Source: DATMQA01 sp035566895
GTDB taxonomy: Bacteria; Verrucomicrobiota; Verrucomicrobiia; Limisphaerales; UBA8199
DNA: 64,000 nucleotides
Assembly (NCBI GenBank): GCA_035566895.1
Contig: DATMQA010000110.1
Span: forward strand, 15,949 to 79,948
Direction of reading: 5' to 3'
In this document: one piece after another, positions 25,717 to 31,928 of the stretch
How positions within the stretch are numbered: the first letter of the stretch is position 1
Layout of the letters: every line of letters begins with the position of its first letter
Made by a program: the position numbers and the translations under genes
The notes under the pieces: generated by a model
Database searches by the model: none
What the model was told of the DNA's origin: nothing
What the model saw: the letters and a program-made list of their open reading frames with translations, nothing else

Positions 25717-26958
25717 TCAGGCCGGTAACGGCTCCCGCGGGGCTTTGGGGTGCGGCGTGCGCGGCAAGCCGCGGGGATGGGTCTGAATGCCCCAGAGGTC
25801 GATGATCTTTGTGGACGGGGGGAATTTCAGACCCTTGTAGGCGCGGTGGGGCACGCCAATGAAAATGATTTCCGCCTGCCGGCAAAGTTCTTCCTTGGAT
25901 ATGAAAGTGGGGTCTTTGACGTATTCGTCGGAATAGAGAACCTCGGCGCCTTCGAACCGCAAAATCTTACCAAGCTTGTACGAGAGCGAATCGCGGATGT
26001 CATCGGATTCCGCCTTGAAGGCCATCCCCAGGATGCCAATCTTGCGGCCCTGCAGAGGAGTTTGCCGCCGCAATTGGTCCACGAGGAAATTGGGCAGGCC
26101 TTCGTTGATGGTCATGGCCATCTGGCCGAGAGGGAAATTGTGCCGGCCAAAGGCGAACAACTGCATGGTGTCCTTCATCAGACAGGGCCCGGCGGCGAAA
26201 CCGGGCCCGGGGATGTAAGACATCCGGGGATAGCCCTCGCGGACTTTTTCCAGCAGCGCCGAGTAATCCAGGCCGGCCTGAGCACACATCATGTAGAGCT
26301 GGTTGGTAGCGGCAAAAGTGATATAGCGGAAGGTGTTGCAGATGAGTTTGGCAAACTCCGCTTCCAGCGGGGTCATATCGATGACCAGAGGTGAGATCCT
26401 CGCGAAGAGTTCGCGGGCGACCTTCCGCGCCTCGGCCGAGGTAGCTGCGACAAATTGCGGGATGGCTTGGATTTCGGCGACCCCCTTCCCTTGCACGACG
26501 CGCTCCGGGCAAAACGCCAGGCCAACCGTGGCGTCGCGCTGCCGGAGGTAACGCTCGAGAAAGTCCGTGACGCCCGGCGCCACCGTCGAGCGCAGAATCA
26601 ACGTGGCATCGGGCGCCAAATGGGGCAGCAGCGCGTCGATGCAGCGGGTCAGCAGACTGAAGTCAGGGTTGTGGAACTCGTCTATAGGCGTTCCGATAGT
26701 GACAATAACGACGGGAATCCCGCGCAGAGCCGCCGCGTCGTTTGAAAAACCGAGGGTGCCGGCCTGGAGCGCTTTGCGCAACAGCGCCTCGCCGCCTTCC
26801 TCGATGAATGGCAATCGCCCAGCTTTCAACTCTGCCAGGGCGGTGCCGTTGAGATCGTAAATGAGCGTGCGAAGCCCGCGGTCGGCAAAGACCAGCGAAA
26901 GCGGAATGCCCACATGGCCCGCCCCGCCGACGACGGCCACATCAAATTTGGATTTCAT
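25717..26958 (-). CDS. UDP-glucose/UDP-N-acetylhexosamine 6-dehydrogenase
   Basis: 413 residues from ATG 26958 (MKSKFDVAVVGGAGHVG); an in-frame TTG two codons upstream is less likely. N-terminal NAD-binding motif VGGAGHVGIPLSLVFADRG, IVTIGTPIDEFHNPDF, LRSTVAPGVT, CPERVVQGKGVAEI, and the catalytic Cys in GPGFAAGPCLMKDT. The C-terminal UDP-binding domain contains LGMAFKAESDDIRDSLSYKL. The -GPCLMKD- variant and the CPERV motif point towards the WecC/WbpA side (UDP-ManNAc or UDP-GlcNAc to uronic acid) rather than simple UDP-glucose. It is the first gene of the minus-strand polysaccharide operon. The promoter should lie in 26959-27099. Confidence 0.88.
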   Translation of the reverse strand: MKSKFDVAVVGGAGHVGIPLSLVFADRGLRTLIYDLNGTALAELKAGRLPFIEEGGEALLRKALQAGTLGFSNDAAALRGIPVVIVTIGTPIDEFHNPDFSLLTRCIDALLPHLAPDATLILRSTVAPGVTDFLERYLRQRDATVGLAFCPERVVQGKGVAEIQAIPQFVAATSAEARKVARELFARISPLVIDMTPLEAEFAKLICNTFRYITFAATNQLYMMCAQAGLDYSALLEKVREGYPRMSYIPGPGFAAGPCLMKDTMQLFAFGRHNFPLGQMAMTINEGLPNFLVDQLRRQTPLQGRKIGILGMAFKAESDDIRDSLSYKLGKILRFEGAEVLYSDEYVKDPTFISKEELCRQAEIIFIGVPHRAYKGLKFPPSTKIIDLWGIQTHPRGLPRTPHPKAPREPLPA

Positions 26959-27099
26959 CGGCAAAGCGCAAATTGAGGACCAACACGTCCGGCCAATGGG
27001 AGCAGTCCGGTGACACTATCAAGATTCGACCCAAAAACACCGCTCACGTCCCGGTTGGTAACAGGTTTATAGATTAGCCATTTTGGCAGCGTTTGGGGG

Positions 27100-27636
27100 C
27101 TACTTCAAGGCTAAAAGTTGCGCTCCGTGCCTGCTCACAACCAGCATCAGCACCGCGAGGTGAAGGGCATGATCGAATTCCCCGCGCGAGAGAAGTTCCG
27201 GCAGCCGCGTCCGGGGCACGATTACGCGCTCGACCTCCGGTTCGAGTATGTGAGGGCCCGCCACCGGTGTGGCGTCCAGGGCCAGGTAAGCCCAGAGGCG
27301 GTTCTCGTGGCGGCCGGTGTCGCTGAGGAGAGTGCCCAGATGTTCAAGGTTGGGGGCGTCGAAGCCGCATTCTTCCGCCAACTCGCGCCGGGCGGAAGCC
27401 TCGGGTGTTTCATTCGGTTCGACGTGACCGCTGGGCAGTTCGAGGGTAGAGCGCTCAATCGCGGGACGGTATTGCCGCACCAGGATCAATTCATGTTGGC
27501 GGGTCAACGCCACTACCGAGACATAGTCCTGCATGCGCAGGGAGTAATAAGGCGCCCCTTCGCCGGCGAGTCGTTTGGCGCGCAGTTCAAACCACGGCGT
27601 GGCGAACTCAACCTTCCGTTCCACGATTTCTTTCAT
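27100..27636 (-). CDS. NUDIX hydrolase (ADP-ribose pyrophosphatase-like)
   Basis: 178 residues from ATG 27636 (MKEIVERK). The NUDIX box is complete: GHVEPNETPEASARRELAEECGF, matching GX5EX7REUXEEXGU. Further ADPRase-like features are the upstream ILVRQYRPAIERSTLELPSG and EVERVIVPR downstream. Such enzymes hydrolyse ADP-ribose or nucleotide sugars in the cytoplasm. It is divergent from the GYF_2/cNMP gene with a 54-bp gap that must hold both promoters. Confidence 0.88.
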   Translation of the reverse strand: MKEIVERKVEFATPWFELRAKRLAGEGAPYYSLRMQDYVSVVALTRQHELILVRQYRPAIERSTLELPSGHVEPNETPEASARRELAEECGFDAPNLEHLGTLLSDTGRHENRLWAYLALDATPVAGPHILEPEVERVIVPRTRLPELLSRGEFDHALHLAVLMLVVSRHGAQLLALK

Positions 27637-27690
27637 GTCCACTTTTCTCTTTACCTTGCTCCCGGCTTATGATAGAAAAGATAGATAGCC

Positions 27691-28392
27691 ATGGCGACAG
27701 CCTCGACACAAACAGATTTCATCGTTTGGGGCATAGATCAGACCCCGTATGGGCCCGTCGAACTCCCCGCGTTGGTCTCCTGGGTGAAAGACGAGCGCGT
27801 CACGGCCGACACGTGGGTTTTCGCTGGTAAAACCTGCTCCTGGCAAAAGGCCTCCGACCTGCCGGAGTTGCAAATGTTTTTTCACCGGCGGAACGGCGCT
27901 GGCAATCTGCCCAATGACCTGCCGGTCTCACCCAGAGGCATCGACATCCGCTCCTTGCGCCGGATCAGAGTCCTGGCGACCATGACCGATGAACAACTCG
28001 AGAGGTTCGGCGGTTTCATGGAGGTGGAAAAGATCCCACAATGGACCGTCGTGGTCAAACAAGGCGAGTATGGTGACTCGATGTATTTTATCCTGGAGGG
28101 CGAACTTCGCGTGCGCCTGGAAATAATGGGCAAAGAGACCACGCTGGCGACCCTCAGCACGGGGGAATTCTTCGGGGATATCGCGCTGTTGGATCACGGC
28201 CCCCGGGCCGCCGACGTCGTGGCCAACCAGGACAGCGTCCTGGTGAAGATTTCCGCCGCCGCCTTCGATCAACTGGCCAAAGAAGCCCCCGACCTGGCGA
28301 CCCCGTTCCTCCGCGCCATCGGCAAGACTCTGGCCTCGCGAACCCGCGCCGATAACAAACGCATCGCCGACGCGCAACGATTCGGCGCCTAG
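27691..28392 (+). CDS. GYF_2 domain plus cyclic-nucleotide-binding domain protein
   Basis: 233 residues. Residues 8-60 resemble the bacterial GYF_2 domain (YGPVELPALVSWVKDERVTADTWVF, TCSWQKASDLPEL). Residues 85-205 are a cNMP-binding beta-barrel: VVKQGEYGDSMYFILEGELRVRL, TLATLSTGEFFGDIALLDHGPRAADVVA with the phosphate-binding cassette. No DNA-binding helix-turn-helix follows, so it is not a CRP-type regulator; it is probably a cytoplasmic sensor or scaffold. Its stop codon overlaps the convergent zinc-ribbon gene: both TAG stops are read from the same CTAG. Confidence 0.82.
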   Translation: MATASTQTDFIVWGIDQTPYGPVELPALVSWVKDERVTADTWVFAGKTCSWQKASDLPELQMFFHRRNGAGNLPNDLPVSPRGIDIRSLRRIRVLATMTDEQLERFGGFMEVEKIPQWTVVVKQGEYGDSMYFILEGELRVRLEIMGKETTLATLSTGEFFGDIALLDHGPRAADVVANQDSVLVKISAAAFDQLAKEAPDLATPFLRAIGKTLASRTRADNKRIADAQRFGA

Positions 28393-28691
28393 TCGCCCAG
28401 GAGTTTCTTCAAGGTCTCGCGTGCCTTGCTTTCACGAGCGGAATCCTCATTGGGCGGCACGAACTCGCGCCGAATCATCTCGAAATACTCGCAGTAATTG
28501 GCCAGGTGCTTTTCCGCCACCGGGTCGGCCCGCGGGTCGCGACACTGCTGGGCCACCCGCGCATCGTAACTCGCGCAATTCAAACAGACCTTCAGGTCCG
28601 AGCCGCAATAAGGGCACGTTTCGGACCGGCCCGGAGTGCCGGAGAGTTTATATTCCGTGCCACACTTCCAACAATGTCGTGTCATTGCCAT
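28389..28691 (-). CDS. small zinc-ribbon protein
   Basis: 100 residues from ATG 28691 (ATG 28685 also possible). Three CXXC pairs, CWKC, CPYC and CLNC, followed by QQCRDPRADPVAEKHLANYCEYFE, suggest a zinc ribbon with extra Cys ligands. The C-terminus is charged and helical. The function is unknown; similar small proteins occur in Verrucomicrobia and Planctomycetes. It is convergent with the GYF_2/cNMP gene and follows the kinase gene on the minus strand, so it may belong to that unit in reverse order. Confidence 0.75.
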   Translation of the reverse strand: MAMTRHCWKCGTEYKLSGTPGRSETCPYCGSDLKVCLNCASYDARVAQQCRDPRADPVAEKHLANYCEYFEMIRREFVPPNEDSARESKARETLKKLLGD

Positions 28692-28746
28692 GCGGCGCAG
28701 CCTAAGGAATTCCGCGCGCATTTGCCAGTCCCCACTGCGGGCGCGC

Positions 28747-29664
28747 CTATTTCCCGCCGGAGTCTTCTTTAATTGGCGGGCCGCCCGCCACTGTCGGTTC
28801 GAGCCTCTGGCGCACTTGGGCGACGCTCTGGGGGCGGTGAGCGGGTTCTTTGGCCAGACACGCGGCGATGGTTTCGTCCCAGCTTTGCGGGAAACCGCCG
28901 TCGATTTCGAGTTGGACCAGCCGGCCAGTCATCGGCGGAGGGACTGTTTCGGCGACCTGTGCCCGGATGTCCCCCTTAAAAAATGGCGGGGTGCCGGTGA
29001 GCAGATCGTAAATGGTCGCCCCCAACGAATAAATATCATCCGGTGCGTTGGGAACACAGCCTTTGACCTGCTGCGGGCTAAGATAAGGCAGAGCACCGGA
29101 GGCCAGGTAACCTGGGTGAGCCAGGGCGCTGTGCAGAATAGGATTGAGCGCATAGTCCGCCATTCGGAGCTGCTCGCGAGCGTTTAGGTACAAATTGGCC
29201 GGGCGCAAATCCCCGTGAACCAGGCCGAGCTCGCAATGCGCATATTCCAGTGCGGTGCAGAGCTGCCAAACCCACGGTCTTATCTCTTCGAGACTATAAC
29301 GCTTCTGCGGCCGATCTGCCTTCAACACCGACAGTGACCAGCCATCGACATACTCCATCGCCACGCCCAGGTTTTCGCGGTCCTGGACGAAGTCAAAGAT
29401 GCGCAGAATGGCCGGATGGTCGAGCTTAGCTGCGCGCTGAATCTCGCGCTGAAGTTGTTCAATGAACCCGGTGTTTTTCAATAGCGGTTCCGGCAGAAAT
29501 TTCAGCGCAATATCCTCCTCGCGCGTTCGGTCCCGCGCCAGCCAAACGTCGCTGAACCGGCCGCGGCCGAGCCTCCGCTTGAGCGTGTAACGCGCGCCGG
29601 CCAGCCGTGCGCCAGGCACCCGCGCCCCGGCTGCGACACTGAACGATAAGCTGGCGTTAGGCAT
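28747..29664 (-). CDS. Ser/Thr protein kinase with degenerate HRD and DFG motifs
   Basis: 305 residues, a single kinase domain without a membrane segment. Glycine loop LGRGRFSDVWLAR, ATP-anchoring Lys55 (DIALKFL), Glu in the C helix (LQREIQRA), then HGD instead of HRD (His150-Gly-Asp152) with Asn157 in LRPANLYL, and DYA instead of DFG (Asp170). APE-like region SPQQVKG. The metal- and ATP-binding residues are kept, so activity is possible, but the substitutions are atypical of Hanks kinases and resemble pseudokinase-leaning bacterial members. The C-terminus is a short Pro/Gly tail. Confidence 0.82.
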   Translation of the reverse strand: MPNASLSFSVAAGARVPGARLAGARYTLKRRLGRGRFSDVWLARDRTREEDIALKFLPEPLLKNTGFIEQLQREIQRAAKLDHPAILRIFDFVQDRENLGVAMEYVDGWSLSVLKADRPQKRYSLEEIRPWVWQLCTALEYAHCELGLVHGDLRPANLYLNAREQLRMADYALNPILHSALAHPGYLASGALPYLSPQQVKGCVPNAPDDIYSLGATIYDLLTGTPPFFKGDIRAQVAETVPPPMTGRLVQLEIDGGFPQSWDETIAACLAKEPAHRPQSVAQVRQRLEPTVAGGPPIKEDSGGK

Positions 29665-29859
29665 GGTGACCCCCGCACCAGACTGGGTGCGGTGTCGCCT
29701 ACTTTAAGATTCGGTGACCCGATGAAACAAGAATAAACCGGAATGAGGTGGGTAGAACATCATGCCTTCTCGGACCCAGTGCGCCGCCCAATGGGGTAAA
29801 CGCCCCATATTGCTCAGAACCCAATTCAGCTAAACAAAACCCTCAGCCAACAGATTCTC

Positions 29860-29891
29860 AAACCGCCTGGCCAGGGAGAGGCGGTTTTTTT
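29860..29891 (+). terminator. strong intrinsic terminator on the plus strand
   Basis: Stem AAACCGCCT (29860-29868) and AGGCGGTTT (29879-29887), loop of 10, followed by a run of seven T ending at 29891. The polarity is plus, yet no protein gene on the plus strand lies upstream; it may end a small RNA (see findings) or an unannotated transcript starting after the kinase gene. Confidence 0.75.
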
Positions 29892-29909
29892 GTGACTTCA
29901 GGTGAGAAC

Positions 29910-30227
29910 TCACGCCGCAAGCCATGGCGAATAAACGTGCGGAGTAGGCGCTCCGCCTGGCCAAAGCGGGACAGGTTTAGCGCCTGGTCTTTCCGAATCA
30001 ACCGGGAGCACCCCGAAACGTTCATCGATGGGCAAGGGGATGTTATAGTCGGGATTGTCGAAGGCAAACACCACCTCCATGTCATTGACGTTAAGCCGGA
30101 CGGCGACCACAAATTTGGCCGCGCGCTCGGGCGACGGAAAATTAAAGGCCTCATCCAGCCGGGCCGTCCAGTCCTCAACGCCCTGGAAATAGCTGCCCGT
30201 AATCTTGTTCCGCAAAAATATCCTCAT
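29910..30227 (-). CDS. small hypothetical protein, conserved-looking
   Basis: 105 residues from ATG 30227 (MRIFLRNKITGSYFQG). The core has alternating hydrophobic strands and helices (TGSYFQGVEDWTARLDEAF, SPERAAKFVVAV, NVNDMEVVFAFDNPDYNIPLP), which I associate from memory with small uncharacterised Verrucomicrobia proteins of the type 'YFQG...W'. No catalytic motif. The C-terminal 30 residues look like read-through into repeat DNA. Support comes from protein-like composition and a plausible start; there is no strong Shine-Dalgarno. Confidence 0.55.
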   Translation of the reverse strand: MRIFLRNKITGSYFQGVEDWTARLDEAFNFPSPERAAKFVVAVRLNVNDMEVVFAFDNPDYNIPLPIDERFGVLPVDSERPGAKPVPLWPGGAPTPHVYSPWLAA

Positions 30228-30406
30228 ACGATTGTTGATCCGTCCCTCTATCGGATAACAAATCCAGGCCGAATTCGAACTGGGGTGCTTACCTACCGCG
30301 ACCTGATTGGAGCGGAAGCCGAGAGGCGGCTTGGCCCTTTTTCGAAGGACTTCGCATTCCAAGGGCCCCGAAAACAGCCAATTTAGCCCTCAAAAAGATT
30401 TTTGAA

Positions 30407-30442
30407 GATTTTTTGAAAGATTTCCCGATTTTCTACGAATTA
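30407..30442 (+). promoter_or_regulatory. 36-nt element shared with 38289-38324 (copy 1)
   Basis: Begins GATTTTTTG and ends ACGAATTA; 28 of 36 positions are identical to the element at 38289-38324, without gaps. It lies about 275 bp before the sigma factor start. It resembles an AT-rich promoter or UP-type element; a binding site for the product of the sigma factor gene (autoregulation) is a hypothesis. Confidence 0.5.
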
Positions 30443-30528
30443 CTTAATGAAGGGTACGATTGTCTTGCCCATACCCCAGGGCAAGTTACGAATTTGAGCT
30501 AGGCAACTAGCTTGGGGCGGGGGATAAG

Positions 30529-30557
30529 CTGCCGCACGGGGCGGGGCCGTGCGGCAG
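30529..30557 (+). other. perfect 11-bp hairpin in the sigma factor leader
   Basis: CTGCCGCACGG, 7-nt loop, CCGTGCGGCAG. No U-tract follows. Located 160 bp before the sigma factor start, just ahead of TATAAT at 30572. Confidence 0.6.
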
Positions 30558-30715
30558 TGCTCCTGCTTGCCTATAATGGGGTTGAGTCGCGTCGCACCCT
30601 GAAAGCGCAAAGGCTTGCGATAGTAGATGAAGAATCTCAAAATTGCGAAAAAGTGCTTGAAAAAAATTGGCTGCTTCTTACGTATTGCAGCAGGGCAGCG
30701 CCATAAAACTGAAAA

Positions 30716-31390
30716 ATGAACGAATTGCGCGAGCTAATTCCAACGAGGCAATCGTTGCTAATCCGATTGAAGGACTGGAACGATAACAAAAGCTGGAGGG
30801 AGTTTTTTGAGACCTACTGGAAGTTGATTTATCGGACTGGAATCAAGGCCGGGCTGACAGACGAGGAAGCCCAGGACGTGGTGCAGGAGACAATGATCTC
30901 GGTGTTCAAAGCGATGCCCGGTTTTCATTACAGCCGGAGCGAAGGTTCGTTCAAAGGTTGGCTGCTCCAGCTCACCAGTTGGCGAATCCGCGACCAATTG
31001 CGGAAGAAAGACCCTGAGATGGTTCCGGAGGACGCTTTAAGATGCAGCTCTGGGAGTGAAGATGGAGAGGGCGATACCGTTGAAGGGGTGATCGACCCCG
31101 CCAGTCTCCATGCGGAAACCAGTTGGGACGCCGACTGGGAGGAAAACCTAATGGAAGCGGCTATCGCCCGCGTCAAAAGGAAGGTCGATCCAAAGGCCTA
31201 CCAAATGTTCGATTTGGCGGTTTTTAAGGACTGGCCGGTTTCACGAATCGCCCAGTCGCTGAATGTCGGCCCGGCGGAGGTTTACATGGCCAGGCATCGC
31301 ATCAGCAAGCGGATAAAAAAGGAAGTCAAGCTTTTGCAAACCCAACCTATTCGCCTGAGCGAATCCATGGAAGCACGCGCTAATAAATGA
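30716..31390 (+). CDS. ECF-like RNA polymerase sigma factor
   Basis: 224 residues. Region 2 (WREFFETYWKLIYRTGIKAGLTDEEAQDVVQETMISVFKAM, RSEGSFKGWLLQLTSWRIRDQLRKK) and region 4 (AYQMFDLAVFKDWPVSRIAQSLNVGPAEVYMARHRISKRIK) are present, with an acidic linker of about 50 residues. This is an extracytoplasmic-function-type factor of the kind abundant in Planctomycetes and Verrucomicrobia. The next small gene overlaps its stop by ATGA, implying translational coupling; that protein is too short to be a classical anti-sigma factor. Two WD40/kinase-type genes lie in the neighbourhood, a common setting for such sigma factors. Confidence 0.88.
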   Translation: MNELRELIPTRQSLLIRLKDWNDNKSWREFFETYWKLIYRTGIKAGLTDEEAQDVVQETMISVFKAMPGFHYSRSEGSFKGWLLQLTSWRIRDQLRKKDPEMVPEDALRCSSGSEDGEGDTVEGVIDPASLHAETSWDADWEENLMEAAIARVKRKVDPKAYQMFDLAVFKDWPVSRIAQSLNVGPAEVYMARHRISKRIKKEVKLLQTQPIRLSESMEARANK

Positions 31391-31572
31391 AACCGAACCA
31401 AATAAACTCACCGTCATTGCTGACCCTTGAAAATTTCCGCAATTGGAAGCGCACCCTAAAAACCAGGGCCGCCGAAGATCGTCTCATGCATGAAGTCCGT
31501 CGCCGTATCCTGACAAGATTGGCCGCGCGGATGGGCGGCAAGGAATGTCTTTCAGTTAAAGAGGCCGGGTGA
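31387..31572 (+). CDS. small basic helical protein, translationally coupled to the sigma factor
   Basis: 61 residues, unrecognised. It starts in the ATGA overlapping the sigma factor stop codon. The sequence (ENFRNWKRTLKTRAAEDRLMHEVRRRILTRLAARMGG) predicts two amphipathic helices with strong positive charge. Support is the overlap and amino-acid composition. It could modulate the sigma factor; that is inference from position only. Confidence 0.45.
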   Translation: MKPNQINSPSLLTLENFRNWKRTLKTRAAEDRLMHEVRRRILTRLAARMGGKECLSVKEAG

Positions 31573-31671
31573 GGTCGATTTTGCCAGGGAGTTCACGGAG
31601 AAAACATCGCCCCACGACGCGATTGTCATTGAGGCGACGAGCCTAAAACCATCAGCATCGAAAAGGCAGTC

Positions 31672-31833
31672 ATGCGCAAAAAGAAAACCGTTAAGAAAAA
31701 AGCACAGCCCGGATTCAGTCCCAAGCCAGCCCGCAGGAAAAAACAAACGTTGCTTGCCGCCGACGAATCTCCCAGTCCCAGCATCAGCCCGGATCCACAA
31801 ACAGCAAGCCCTCGGTTTCTGAGGCGCCAGTAA
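31672..31833 (+). CDS. tiny Lys/Arg- and Ser/Pro-rich ORF
   Basis: 53 codons: MRKKKTVKKKAQPGF..., ending SPRFLRRQ. An AAAAGG Shine-Dalgarno stands 5 nt before the ATG, better than for most genes nearby. Basic, unstructured composition resembles nucleic-acid-associated peptides. No family recognised; it could be chance. Confidence 0.35.
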   Translation: MRKKKTVKKKAQPGFSPKPARRKKQTLLAADESPSPSISPDPQTASPRFLRRQ

Positions 31834-31928
31834 CACCTTGAACAGGCACCCACTGTGGCAGTCACATCGGGTTGCTGGTGCCGTTCGAGTTTAGCGGCGA
31901 GCAAGCTCAGCTTGCTCGCCCGCGTTCT

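Larger units (their letters stand above)
30228..30715. other. long leader region upstream of the sigma factor gene
   Basis: No gene is supported. It contains the 36-nt element shared with the S53 protease upstream region (30407-30442), a small stem GCTAG/CTAGC (30498-30511), the strong hairpin at 30529-30557 and a consensus-like TATAAT at 30572-30577 without a matching -35. It probably carries the sigma factor promoter and a structured 5' UTR. Confidence 0.5.

Noticed and set aside
29748..29891. tmRNA or tRNA gene before the terminator
   Set aside because: No tRNA-like domain, CCA end or tag reading frame could be found; only hairpins.
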